A stretch of 64,000 bases of DNA from Hofstenia miamia (taxonomy: Eukaryota > Xenacoelomorpha > Acoela): contig SCFE01000021.1 of the NCBI GenBank assembly GCA_004352715.1, forward strand, positions 1,397,518 through 1,461,517, read 5' to 3'. This document shows, in pieces, positions 29,101 through 43,600 of the stretch. Each line of letters begins with the position of its first letter. Position 1 is the first letter of the stretch. Made by a program: the position numbers and the translations under genes. The notes under the pieces were generated by a model that was not told where the DNA came from, did not search any database, and saw only the letters and a list, made by a program, of their open reading frames with translations.

Positions 29101-32100
29101 TCAAAAGCAGAAATTTCAAACACAGGGATTCTCTTTTTCCTGTTGCCGCACCGGTGTTTTGCTACTAAAACATAATCTGGTCGTTTTAATTAATTTAGTT
29201 GATTTTTTAATGCGGGATGGATATCCTCCTTAAAAAATACCAGTACATTAAGCGTTATTGCGTAATGGGCTTATTATTGATTGCTCAAAATCATGTTGCT
29301 TCGTTTATAAAGTCTCTGCAAATCACTTTTAGCCAAGATGTATTTTATTACTATAGTTCGCTTTGGTTTTATCCTTTATCACATGCGTTGGTTCATCTTA
29401 CTATATTTTAAAAACGATAGATTACTTCCTCTTAAGGCTTGTGGGCACTCACCCTGTTAATCATTTCTGCTTTCATGTTCGTCATCATTCTGCTATTCAT
29501 TGTTTGTTATTCACCAATGTCTTGTAATTTAGGTTTCAAATCCTGACTCTAAATCCTCCGAAGAAACGCCGACCCTTTCCAAAGACAAAGAGTAAGCATT
29601 CCCTTACTGTGCATCCCCCAGTAGATACTAAAGTCTATTAGAATTTTAGTTCGTCGAAGTAGCACCAGCAGCAGTAGCAGTAGTAATAAACAAGGGTTTG
29701 AAAATCATCATTTATATGGGATCATGCTTATTTGCATTTGATTGTTCAACTGATTTCATTGATCGCTTTTTGTTTAAAGGCAAGAGCACTCTTTCCAATG
29801 ACGCTGTTTTTCCACATTGCCAATTCATTTAGAGCTGCTGCAAATATGTCTATTTACATATTTATGTTTCTTTCATAAACATTTAAACACAATTTTTAGA
29901 GCAAATCCTATAAACAATCGTCTCTAATAGCACAATTATTTATTTCAACGTTATCTCCTTAAACTTGTAATTATCACAAAGCGGTCACTATCAAACATGC
30001 TATAGAGAAAATACTCTTTTCTAATTGATCGTCGTCATAGTTGAAAAAATTCCACTTTTACAGTAACAAGTTTTATATTTGAAGAGATTTTGATTGTGAA
30101 AACATTTCAGAAAACAATTTTGTCATGATTTGTTTCTTAAAGCTAAATTTTATTTTTTTGTATCAAATGTTAAATTCCAATGAAATAATTAAGGTTTAAT
30201 GTTGGTAATAATTCCTTATGTAACGAAGATATAAATCGTTTTTCATTAATATTCCAATTTTACTCAATGTTAGATCAAATTAAATTATGTATGATTTTTG
30301 CTTATTGTTTTGGTATTAAAAAATCATGAACTTCAGAGGAATCCTCTATTACTAGCCTTTAGTACTCTATACTGAGCCTAAGAATTAGTTTAACACTAAA
30401 ATCGGATTAGATAAAATTTTTGTGCAGTTAAATTGTTCTGGTTGTTCAGAACATAGCAGAAGTGTGCTTCTAGTATCAATGAATTTTTATGTAAGCATGA
30501 AAACTGTCTTCGATTGGTATAGTTCTTTAAATGAGATATTTATGGTTTCTAGGATGAAGGGTTGCAAAAGAAATTTTTTGTTAGTTATCTTGGTCTACTG
30601 ATTTAGTTTTTATTTCTCATTGCAAGAAAAAATTTGCTTTCATTTGCTGTCGTGTTGTAAAACTACACTATCGATAGTTTTCCCTTACTTTCCACCTTTA
30701 GAGATGCTGTTCGCCGTAAGACAAAGTCGAAGCAGCATCGACAGAAACCAATTAAATTGGTGAAAGTTGATGAGGAAAAGGATGACGCTGGACTCGTAGT
30801 GGAATGTAGTTTTGAAGCGTATGATCAGAAGACAGTGCAGTTCAAGTTCAGCCTTGACGAAGATAATCCCGATGAAATCATTGATTCTCTCGTAAGCTCA
30901 AGATTTTGGTCTTTTTCAAAACAATCCTAACTAAATCCATGTTTATTTGTGGTTTCATCCGTATCTAAAATTTCCTAGTATTCGTAGATTGTATATTGTT
31001 AAATAACCAAAAAATCAATTAGCTTATTAACTTATAAGGCATTTCTTTAGATTGAAGCTGAACACCTGCTTTCTGGACAAGCAGATGAGTTTAGAGTTCA
31101 ACTGGATGGATTGATCAGCACTGAGCGCCCTTTTCACATTAAAGACAAGGTATGCATTTTTCATCAATAGTCAACAGTTTAATGACCTGGAAATTAAATT
31201 TTCAATTAGACTTGGAGAAATTTCTTTGCGTGGGTGTATATTTGAAAGTGTCGAATTGTTAACCTCTAGCAATAACGCGTGCTTGTCCTTTAGTTTCATT
31301 TAAATTTTATTCATTTAAATTTTGTACTATAATGCTTAGTTTAATTGGTAATGACTAGCAACTGGATATTCAGGTAAAAATAATCGATTTGACGCATTAA
31401 AAAGATGAAACGTTTTTCGACTTTAGGTGAAGTAAATGTTGCATAAATATAATCTGTATGATTTTCAAGAATATGTTGCACATCGGGATTCCTTTTCGAA
31501 ACGTTTGATAATTTTTCTCGTGTATCTGTGCCGCAGAGGACATTTTCAAAGCGCTTCAAAATCCCCATCATTTGTTATTCCTTTGCATGTCTATATTTCT
31601 TTTGAATAGGAAGGAAATTTTCATAAATAAGTAGATTGCGCAACGAATTCTAAAAAGCTGACATAAGATGTTGAGCAATGTGCCATAACTAAAACTGTTG
31701 TTAGTCTGCTTATTAAATGGATTTTTCCACATTATTTAAAACAGTCCTGCTTCACAAGGGGAAAAATTTATTGATTTTTTAAAAAGCTTGTTTTCAGAGC
31801 TGATATGCACTTGTCAGCTTTCGGAGAACTCTTCCTAAATTTTTCAAATTTGACTTATGATACATGATGAGAACATGTTTACCACATAATCACATTATTC
31901 TACAAAACGATATTAACGAATGTATGTAAATTGCTTCATTCTTCAGTTGTTTTTTGAGTTTTGGCACAATATGTATCTTCGATACTGACAGCCTTAAATC
32001 TTTCTTTTGCAATATGAGGAATTTTTGTGTAGTATCATTGATGAATTGTTTAAGTGTTTCGGTGAACGATTCTTTACTGCAGAATTTCAACATGATTTTG

Positions 32101-34974
32101 ATTTTCAAGCCTTGTTCGATTCTTTATTATACCCGACTTCACAAACAGTACATGGTACATCTAGTTAATGTTGAACTCTAGTTACTATTTTTCGTCAATA
32201 CTTGTTTTCCTCCATTGGCGCCATTCTCAGCTCTCAGCAGCCAATGATTGATAGCTGACCTTAAACTAAGTATGATGTCCTCTTAAACAATACTGTTCAC
32301 ATTTCTTTCTTGGAAAAATACTTTTACCGACTCAATTTAGATTTGAAGTGCATTTGCATTTTTACTATTTTATTAAAAGAACTGAGCACACGAAAAAGTA
32401 AAAATTAAAAACTTTTTTCTCAATGCAACTTATCTTGAGTAGTGATTTAACATGTTCACTTATCGTTATCGTCGATTTCAATCGAATGTATTAGAATGCT
32501 TATAGTGAATGTAAAATACTCGCACTATTTAATCGGCGTTTGACGTTGTACTTAAGAAATTTAATCAAAGACAAATGTTTATGTACATAATAAATATAAT
32601 CATTGAGGATGAGCTGATTTGCTTTGTGCCTACTTAACAGCAATTTTTCATGTCCTCTTTCGTTATTGTTTGTTTTATTGTATTGATTCGTTAATTGCAT
32701 GAGATTAATTTGGTCTGAAAATAGTCTATTTCTAATTCATCTAGAGCCGATTGCGCAATTCCAAAAGCCTACGCTAATTCTATTCTCTAAATAGCATTAA
32801 GATTCAATTGTCACTTATAATGATATTTTTTTAAATATATTTCATTGTGAAGAGTTTCCTGATCACCAGGTAGCCACATAAAGCATTTAATTAGTTTTTT
32901 TTTGGTTTTTGTAAATTTTTAAGTCTACAGAATAGACATAAATTTGGTTTTTGTTATAGTGACTGAATTAGTATAATTTTGAGTAAAATTATATTTTAAC
33001 AAGAAACAAATGGAACCGGTCAATAACCACGGATCACCGTTTTCGAATGCTGCCGCTATACAATTCATGCTTATTTTTTTGATAAAATTTAACAAAAATG
33101 GTTCCCATTCAATTTCTTTGTTTAAAATCCTTAAATTCACACTATGCCAGAATTTCCAGCATACTCCAGGTGTTCTGAATCATATTGAACTGTAAACATT
33201 TAGCAAGTTGTAATTATGTAAATTTCCAATTCAATGGCACTCCTAACACGACCACTTGTGACAAGACTTGTCAACGAGCCGAAATTATTCGNNNNNNNNN
33301 NNNNNNNNNNNNNNNNNNNNNNNNNNNNNNNNNNNNNNNNNNNNNNNNNNNNNNNNNNNNNNNNNNNNNNNNNNNNNNNNNNNNNNNNNNNNNNNNNNNN
33401 NNNNNNNNNNNNCCATTCAATCCTTAAATTCACACTATGCCAGAATTTCCAGCATACTCCAGGTGTTCTGAATCATATTGAACTGTAAACATTTAGCAAG
33501 GTGTAATTATGTAAATTTCCAATTCCAAAATGGCATCCTAACTCACTCTTGTGACAAGACTTGTCAACGAGCCGAAATTTTTAAGCTCGGATCGGCTCAT
33601 TTTAGCTCGATAATTTTATAAAAAAATTTTGGCCCTCCAAAGTTTTTACATAGATCTTCCTATTATTTAATAAACATTTAAGAGCTTTTATAATAAGATT
33701 ATAAAAAGGCACATTGAAGGAAAAAATAAGAAAAATCTGCATGATCAAATTAATAAGCAGGACTATAAATTTACTTGGCTTAATAAAGGCTGGTTTTGTG
33801 CTCGTTGTATATCCAATGCAGTGTTTGTGACATTGTTTTGAAACCAATAGCAAGTTTATTTTGTTTGCTTCCTTGACATTTTAAGGCATACATCTAGTGC
33901 ATAGACCAAAAAACTCATCAGTTCTTATTAAAAAATGTTCCAACCAAAAATATGGTATTTCAAAACATGGCTCTTTTGGTATCTGAGGCGCGAACAATCC
34001 AGCTTCTTTTTTCATCCAAAAAGTTCGCAATTAAAAAAACATCATAGATAAGATAATGTGTGGAATAATCACTTAAGTTTTCATTTTCTAACTATGCACT
34101 TTGAAAAAACCCTAATTTGTGAAATTGAGCTAATTCTAACCCCCATGTCGAAACATATTTTTTGAATAATTTATTGGCAGAAATGCGAGGGTGATAATAT
34201 AATAATTTATTATAATTTCTCGGTTTCCTTCATGTAGAAATGACTGAGCGGCAAGAAGCTTGTTCAAGTAAATAGCCGAAGTAATTCAATGCTTTCAAAG
34301 TTTTAATGAATTTTTTATAAAACATTTGTATTCGGTTTGTTTTTTGATGTTTTGTGAACCAAATTTGTATTTTGAAGATTACTTTTGTCACATTTTTGCG
34401 TTAGTAAATTCAAAAAAAAATTATATTTTAGTTTTGCTTTGTGCTTTAGCGTCATTGTCTTTTGAAAGTGTTTACATTTCTAAAAGTGATCAATTTGATT
34501 ATTTTACTCAACTGACCTCAAATTACAAAGTGTGGGTAACATTTTCAATTAATCTAACGCCCGCATTATCGTTTTTTAAGAATTAAGTTGTTAAATTTCA
34601 TGTAAGTGTCAGTGATTTAAGATAGGTTTGATCAATATTTAATTTTTTCATTTAAGAATGGTTCACTTTAAAGCAACGTCGTTCTAACTGTCCCGTTGTA
34701 TGTGCAATAGAATCTACATACGAAATGAACAATTTAATACTGAAATTTAATAATGCACTTAATGTTAAAAATTATATTATAACATTAAAATTGTATTATA
34801 CGTTAAGATATACGAGTTTATATTTTTGTAATATAACTTAGTTTTATTATATTATTTATCTTGATTCTAATTATATATTTACTGGGTTTTTCAGGGCCAT
34901 AATTGTAAAAATAATAGTAACCGCTCACAATATGCCAGGTAGTGGAAAATATTCAAAAATATATATGTTAGTGA

Positions 34975-35020
<46 letters not shown>

Positions 35021-38000
35021 NNNNNNNNNNNNNNNNNNNNNNNNNNNNNNNNNNNNNNNNNNNNNNNNNNNNNNNNNNNNNNNNNNNNNNNNNNNNNNNN
35101 NNNNNNNNNNNNNNNNNNNNNNNNNNNNNNNNNNNNNNNNNNNNNNNNNNNNNNNNNNNNNNNNNNNNNNNNNNNNNNNNNNNNNNNNNNNNNNNNNNNN
35201 NNNNNNNNNNNNNNNNNNNNNNNNNNNNNNNNNNNNNNNNNNNNNNNNNNNNNNNNNNNNNNNNNNNNNNNNNNNNNNNNNNNNNNNNNNNNNNNNNNNN
35301 NNNNNNNNNNNNNNNNNNNNNNNNNNNNNNNNNNNNNNNNNNNNNNNNNNNNNNNNNNNNNNNNNNNNNNNNNNNNNNNNNNNNNNNNNNNNNNNNNNNN
35401 NNNNNNNNNNNATATATATATATATACACGCATATATATCTCAATTTGATGTTAAAAAATGAGAATAGATCAATTTGATTTTGACACATAGGAATTGAAT
35501 ATATTTTTTTGAATTTGAATATGAATATAGATCTATAGATGTATGTAACCAAGCAAGCGCTAATTCTTAAGGATCCGGTTAAAACTGGTTAAAATCCGAT
35601 TAAGTTAAGAAGCAATCCTATCCGGTTAATCCAGTAAAGTATATTGACACACACAGCATTAATTAGAAGTAATATTTCTAAAATCTATAGAACTGGACAA
35701 AAGTATTGAGAAACCCATTAATTTTTTACGTTTTGTTATTATCTCAGCATTGTGTTACAATCAGATAATGAAACGCTAATACATTACTTAGGCAAACTAG
35801 AAAGGCCATCCTTGTAATTATTGGGGAAAATACTATTTGTATTTGTTATATATTTGAAAAAATCTGAACGCTACAAAAAATGACATTGGACAAAAGAAAT
35901 GGGACGGCATCATAAAAGTGAAAATGACAGAAAATATTAGTATTCGGCATGCCTAGAAATTATTCAACAACAGAAATAATGTATACAATTTGAATTCTAA
36001 GCTTATTAGTATCGGATAACCCATCAATTTTGCTGAATCACCTAATTACCTCAATTGAGAATAGTAGAGAGAAGTTTTAACAAAAAATCAATATAAATTC
36101 ATAAAATTCTTATTCAATCGCTTTCCAAAAATCCTCAACATTCAAAGATTGACGTTTAGCTATTTTTCCTTTCGATTCTGTCCAAGCATGCTCAATTATA
36201 TTGAGCTCAGGACTTTGCACGTGTCAATTTGTGTTAAGAGCTACCTCCTTTTCTTCGACAAAGTGCTTGGTGAGTCGTGGTGTGTGACAATGTTCTTCCT
36301 TTTGCTAAAATAATTCATATAATGGAGGAAACACATAATTAGGTGAATACATTATTCCATCAACTTTGATGGTCTTGCACATTCCATTTGCTGAAAACAC
36401 CCGCATGCCGTTATCCAATTAGCGCCACATTAAACGTTGGAGTTGTGTATTTGCGACAAACTCTCATCGACAGTTCTTAGCACTTCCTAATGTACTCCAT
36501 GTGCCTAAAGTATGGCTCGATTTTGCTCTCATCCGAGCATATGGCCCTAATCCAATAGTGAGTAGTATCGTTTATTGCTTAATGCACCCCCATCTCAGCC
36601 GGTTTTTTTTCTTGCGTTTTGGAAGTATGGTTTTTTGATGGCAATTCTACAAATTCCAGTCATAAGTTGATATCACACTCGAATTCTTCTAACAATGGAT
36701 TCGAAGAAGTGATTAACTGTGTACCACTCTCGCGTTAACTGCCTGCAAATCTTTCAGAGATCCCTCTCCAATGGATAAAATTGTGTCTTATCATCTCTAT
36801 AAGTAGATTTGCGAGGATACCCTGTTTTCTTGAACACCAATATTGGTCAATCTTTCTTAAATTTTGTAATAAGGCACCCAACAGGACTTCTTGTAACGTT
36901 GTTGAACTGACTAATGAAGGTTAAGCCTTTAAGTATTTCTCAAAATAGTTAATTTTCTAATCGATCCAGAAAGGTATTGGGGCATTATCTTAGAGGTAAG
37001 TAAAGTTAAAGTTTTGGCAATTGATACACAGTAAAATTGATTTTAATATCTATTCAAACATTTATGTAACCATTTTTTTAGTGTGCCGTCTCAATACTTT
37101 TGTCCAACTCTGAGAAAGTGCTGTTTACATAAGATCCAAAGAGGAAACATTAAGTCACAATTATATTTTATTCAAATTGAGTTGACGGGTAAAATGTCTT
37201 TATCTAGGAACACGATAGCATTGAAAATATCATTTCGTGTAATTGACAAATGTTCCGCTAGTTAGTATAAGTGTTTAATTACGTATTGCTTTTACTATGG
37301 AAATAATGAAAAATTTGTTCAATAAATTGCTTTTTTATTCTCAATATTATAGTAGTAGTCTGTAATAAAAGAAATGAATTTTATTTTCTGTTTATTTATT
37401 CCCATTTTAACGAATTATACTCATGTCGTATATGACAGATATTTACTAACTTGATTATTGATTGTTGGTTGTTTTGGTTTAGTGCAATACCACAGATATT
37501 TATGAATCTATTTCATTTTTTCTGATAATCAATTTTAGTTTTTAGTATCTATTGCAAAACCATAGCAAACAAATAAAAAATCATTATCACCATTAAAGTC
37601 AACAGCTCGACTTTAGAGAAGGTATACATTAAAATTATTGCCCTATATTTTGTTCAGAAATTATTCATTTTTCCACGGTTTGGTGATTTTGGCCCACAGT
37701 CTGCTGATGAAATCATTTTTTTGCCAAACCGTATTTCGATTTATTTTTTGAATTTGGTAAAAAAAAAATTGATTATGTGCCTCACTTATCGGAGACTACA
37801 TTAATAGAAGTAAGTAAGGAGTGTAGACTTTTTAAATAGGAGCTCAGCCTGTAATTAATTTTTATCTGTCAACCTGTTTGAATATGAAGAAATCTATGGT
37901 TTCAAAAACGAGGATACTTTATGTAAGCATTTGTTAATGTTATAGATTTTCGATTATAATTTATTCAATTTGTCCAGGTATCACGTGTGCCATTTGCAAG

Positions 38001-38337
38001 CAATTTGAACGTACAAACATACTCCAACTTAATTCGTATTTGAACTCAATTGTAATAAATATTTACATTCCAGTCGACTCTATTCAATTGAGAGCATATG
38101 TTTGAAGACGTTGCTTTCCGGCAACAGTTCTATAACAAATTTTCATTAATTTTATTTTGTGTAAGCAATTATTGCATTAGTTGTGTACTTATGGTAAGGC
38201 GTTATACCATCATGTACCATATGGGAGCTATAATGGTATTATAGAAAAAAATAATTACCATTAGTGGTGGATCCGGTCAGGTTAAATCGGCTTTCTGGTT
38301 AATCTGCAAGAGCCAGTTTATCATGCTAAAATTCATA

Positions 38338-38403
<66 letters not shown>

Positions 38404-40650
38404 CAAATGTGTTGCATTAAACCATGAGGGCATTTTAATTAATTAAAAAATAATTTGAACATAGTTTGAAAATTAAATCTAGCTCATAATATTATCGAAC
38501 TGGGACATTGTAATTAATCGCTTTCAGTAAAATGCGCTTCATGATGATATTGGATTTGTATGCATCAGTCAGTGTATTGTATTATTTCATGGTGATAATT
38601 GCCAGTGATTTTTAATAATTTCCTTATTTTTTTCTACAAAAAATTTTTAAAATACTCCAATTTGCCAACGCGGGTAATTTGTCACCATCAGATTACATTT
38701 TACAATGGGAAATATTGACTTCACTTTTTTTCGAAATCTAGCAGGGCTGCCATTCGCAAAAGCGGTGAATACTACAATTAGAAGCAGCTATGTTTTCACT
38801 TGATTTGATCTATCATTACTCCAACATCCAACTTCCTTGTATGGTTCTATTTAAGTTTCTTTCGCTAATTCTTTATTAAACTAAAAATTCGATTTGGCAA
38901 AGCTTTGAGAATGATTTTCAAATATCCAGGACGTATAGATGAGGCATGTTTGGAGTATACAGTAGTTCAGTTTTCGTTTTGCACAGGAGCTATTAATTTC
39001 TTTCAAAATATTGTAAAAAATTCATACAACGGTTATGTAACGAGCACCTTCAATTACCATTGTCTAAACCTTTTTAATGATTTTTTTCAATATTTTGGGT
39101 GAAATGGGAGTCATTGCCGGTTAATGACTTCAAAAATTGTTAAAAAATAAATTTTTTTGCTCTTATCCCGACTGTTTCAAAGCACCCCTTATAAATTTAT
39201 TGTCTCCATAAGTATGTATGCTATGTAAAAAATAGCACAAAAAGCAAATTCAGTGTATACAATTTAGTATATTCACAAAAAAATTATTATCAATGCATTC
39301 ATTCGTTCAAATATTTTGACATTAAAATTTTGCTAAACTCCTATTACATTTGTGAAATTTACAGAAAAGCCTTACTACTTTCAAAAATGACCTGTGAAAA
39401 CTTGTGACCGAACCTTTATGTTCAGCACTGTATTGTTACCATCTTGTTTGAACAAATAAAAAATAATCCTCAGTAAAAGTATTGTTTCACTTTTCAGTTA
39501 AAAAATGATAAAAAATAAATAAATGGTGAAGCCCTAGTGATGAAATTAAATCGTATTAATTTTAAATTGGAATAGTTCTGTCTGCCTCAGTGGTAATTTA
39601 ATATCAACAGATCAGTGTGATTTTTCATTGTGGTAGTTAACTGTTACAGCTAGTTAGACTTTGAACAGCTGCTGCCTGTATTCAGATCACACGAAATCTC
39701 GGTGGATTTGTTTGCTTTGCCTGCTAATCTTCACATAATTTATAACGAACGGTTACAATTTGATGTCTATGCAATAATTGCGTTTTCACGCTTCAATTGA
39801 ATTAGGTGAATAAATGCGCTAATAATTAAGTAACCGCTTAATAAACTAACGCAGCCCATTATTTCCAACATGTGCTTTTCCATTTCTTCTGCAGTCAGCA
39901 GGCTTCCACCAATATATTTGCCGCTATGAACATGTTCAAAAACCCTAGATCGGGGATACTTGAACTAAACGGACAGACGGGGCTACTTTGAATGAAAAAC
40001 ATAAAATAAGGGAATTTTTTGTTTCATTTCATGTAAATTTATATTTAAGGATGTTTACAATCGAAAGTCTTTTGTTTTGCCTCTGCATTGCGTTTGCTGT
40101 GGTCTATGTTTGGAAGTATTGGCCACATCCTGCTTTTGAAAAAAGTAGCAAGGCTAAAAATTTTCTCCGTCAAAAATATATAACCATTTACATCCATTCT
40201 TAATTATAAAACGCTTTGTGCAGCTGACACATTTATTTGAACTTGATTGTAGGTATAATTACTCCATGAGATCCAGGAATTCTGACTTGGCGCTATGTGA
40301 GCCAAAATTGAGTCTCTTTGAACGCGTTAAAATGTGGTTCATCTATATCCATTCAATATAAAATGATAACTATTTCTTAAGGGAACTTATTGTTGCTTAG
40401 AGATTTTATCTCATATTCTTTGCAGTAAACAAGCTTACAATATTTATAGTCTGAGTACTTAATCGCTACAAAAATATTAGGAAGTCGCAAAACATTATTT
40501 TGCTAAATTTTGCAAGTGTCGGGTAATCAATAAGTGCATCACCAACTTCGTCAATGACAGGTAGCCCTTTGCTTTCATAAGTAGCCAATCAGGCAGTGCC
40601 TCAGTATTACCAATCTTGTCGATTTTCACCAAAGGTAATAATGTTCAAAA

Positions 40651-40684
<34 letters not shown>

Positions 40685-43600
40685 NNNNNNNNNNNNNNNN
40701 NNNNNNNNNNNNNNNNNNNNNNNNNNNNNNNNNNNNNNNNNNNNNNNNNNNNNNNNNNNNNNNNNNNNNNNNNNNNNNNNNNNNNNNNNNNNNNNNNNNN
40801 NNNTATATATATATATGAGACCATTTCTGCACAGGATTCTACGAGTTGTTCGCACGGAAACTTGGGATTCCTCTGCGAATTCAGCGTTTAACTGAGTTGC
40901 AGTTTTCCAGGGGTTAGATGTGGAAGCTTTCACAAGCAACCTATTCTCACGAACTGATATTTTCCTTGGTCTTCCAGGCCGATTTCTTTTCTTGAATGTA
41001 CCTTCTATTCTATATCTATGTATGATCTTTCCAATTGCGCTCTTGGAGACATTTACCATTGCAGCGATAGCTGACAGGGAATGGTTATTCAAATGATGTG
41101 TTATGATGAGTCTTCTGACGTCCTCTGAGGTATCTTTCGGCATTATATCAAAACTGGATATTTCCAACTGAAGTAACAAGCTTTTGAACATGTTATATAT
41201 AGTCATACTCTTTCAGCCAATCGAATCTGTGATATTTCAAGCCTCAACCTTCACCGTCTCCATACTTTTGGCCGCCTTTGTACTAATGTCAATAAGGGTA
41301 ATAATCATAAAATTGGTAAACAACCTCAGATATTTTTGCAAACATTGCTGATGGTGAGACCACATCAAAGTGCACCACTGCCTATTCAATTGCCCCTTCA
41401 TGCTGCGTTTCCATGTAACTATGCTAATTAATGCAAATCTGTTCGAGGTGTCTCCATACTTATGTCCGGTACTGTATATATGCGTTCAAAGTAGTAGGCG
41501 TTACTTTGACAATCGCATCGAAAAAAAATAACTCTGGAAGGATTGAATATTATTCAATCTAATTTGAGCTACAGTTATTTCAAGATGGGAGCTAAAAATA
41601 GAGTTCGAGCTAGATCTTCATCTCAACTGATTTTGTGCAGGGCTTCATCAAAGTTCTTACGATTCAAATAGTCCCGGTGGTTTTAGAATCACGTACATGT
41701 TTAAATGCAATATTTCGCACTCTTTATTGCAGTTGATATGCAGTTATCAAGTTTGGGTAAATGTAGTATAGCCTTTACACTGACTGGCTGCTCTTTACAT
41801 TTATTTCATTCCACTACTGTCCACAAGCAACATAGCTCCTTGAGTGTAATACGTTTAGAATTTGGCGTTAAGAAATTGATTTTGCATCAATAAATTTTTT
41901 TAATATTTGAGACCGACAGTAAATAATTGTAATTGTTTTAGGAACAATTATTTTAATACCCCTGGAGCAGTGGCGCGCTTAGCATTTTTAAAACGCTGGG
42001 GCTGACACCCATTTTTACATAAAAAATTGCAAACAAAATTTTTCAACGAAAATATCGTCTGTTTTTAGCAGCAAATCGATTGATAACATCTTCAATTAAT
42101 GTGAACTATTTTCAATTTTGAGGAAAATAGAACATTTTTCTTAAGTGTTTGTAGTTGGCCCCAAAAGGGGGAGGTCGCCCCCTCCCACCTAAACGCGCCA
42201 CTTTCCTGGAGGTATTTGTATTTTATAATCTAAGTTCCAAAATTTCTAAAATTTATGTATTAATTTTTTAAAATTTATTTTGCAAACATAATCTGGAAGA
42301 TTTTGATGCTAAAAATTGGAAAGATCCTAAGGGGGAATGTGCTACATAAATCAGTGACTGTGGTTATTTTAGAAGTTGACATGGTTTTTCGGCTAATTGA
42401 TGTTTATGTTTAGGATATCAATGGTCTCCATCGGCAGCTAATGGGGTTGCATCGTCGTTTACCAGATTATCAACAACCATCAGCCAGCAGTTCATCCACA
42501 TCTTCTTTGGTGCCTCACCCTCGTCTACAACATTTCTCTAGTCGCATGCAGCAATGTATTGTCATGTGCCAAATTGATTTGCAAACGCTCATTGCCCAAT
42601 TCAATCATATCAATCTCTTCGTCGTACAAAGTCCTCCAAGTAAGTGTCTCGTCGCTTATTGCTAAAATTTTACATTTTTTCTTTAAATAATTTCAATCTT
42701 TATCATTATTCTAAAATATTATTGTGCTGTATTCCAATTTATCTGTTGTGATTTTCAGTTTTTTATTTTGCCTAAAACATTTTTTTAAATGAAGTTTTTT
42801 AGCTGTGAGTGGGATGCGCGATTGCTTGCAGCAGTTAAACGATAGTGTGCAGTTTTTATCCAACACCATTCAAACTCGTCTTCAGAAAATGATGGACGAC
42901 GATGATGATGTACATGCAGCCGAACATGGGGTTCAGACCAATCCACCTGAAGAGATGCATCCACCGCCTCCTCTCACCCTCGATGTTAAAAGCAGTGAAG
43001 AAGAAACTTTTATTTCTGGTAGATTCGAGGTATTTTTTCTTCATATGATAGGAAGTGTGCGTCATTCTGAAGTTATATAACCTATATGTTCTTTATCTCA
43101 ATTTAACCTTAATCTTTATCAAGTACTCATTGTTGAGAATTATTTCAAACGAATAGAATAATGACCTACCTTTGTTTTGAGTGTTTCTTAATTTAAGATG
43201 TAGCTCTAGCTGTTGTGTGTAGAATAAATACTAAAACCAATTTTAACAGGTTAGTCGAGTTGCAGATGAGTCTTTGTCAACAACGCCTTTGCAATCCCCC
43301 GGTAGAATGGGTCGATTTCAAGTGACGTCAGTTAGCCCTGGACCAGATCGCTCCCGTTCACAAGAAGACACTTCTAGAAGAGTTTGTGAAAGTCCTCCCC
43401 GGATGAAGTTAGATCACACTATTTCCAGAGTATGGTTTTTTTTGAAACGATTGTTCATTTATTTAATTTTGCTAATTGTTGTAAATTAATGAGACCAAAC
43501 ATAATTTATCTCCACTCAAATGGTAAAACAATCGTGCAACAACTACGGACTAATATCTCACTAAAGTAGCTGTACACTATGAAATCGAAGCAATTTTTTG

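Larger units (their letters stand above)
31150..42413. other. WNK intron 12 (11.3 kb, probably missing at least one exon)
   Basis: It contains duplicated flanks around the gap at 33292-33412, TA microsatellites with gaps at 35021-35411 and 40685-40803, a dead Tc1 (35694-37106), an isolated Tc1-like end (near 39402-39434), a Tc1 5' fragment (40816-41476) and a hAT MITE (41968-42203). No exon is found in place, but the phase-0 exon at 51850-52194 on the other strand would fit here. Confidence 0.6.
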
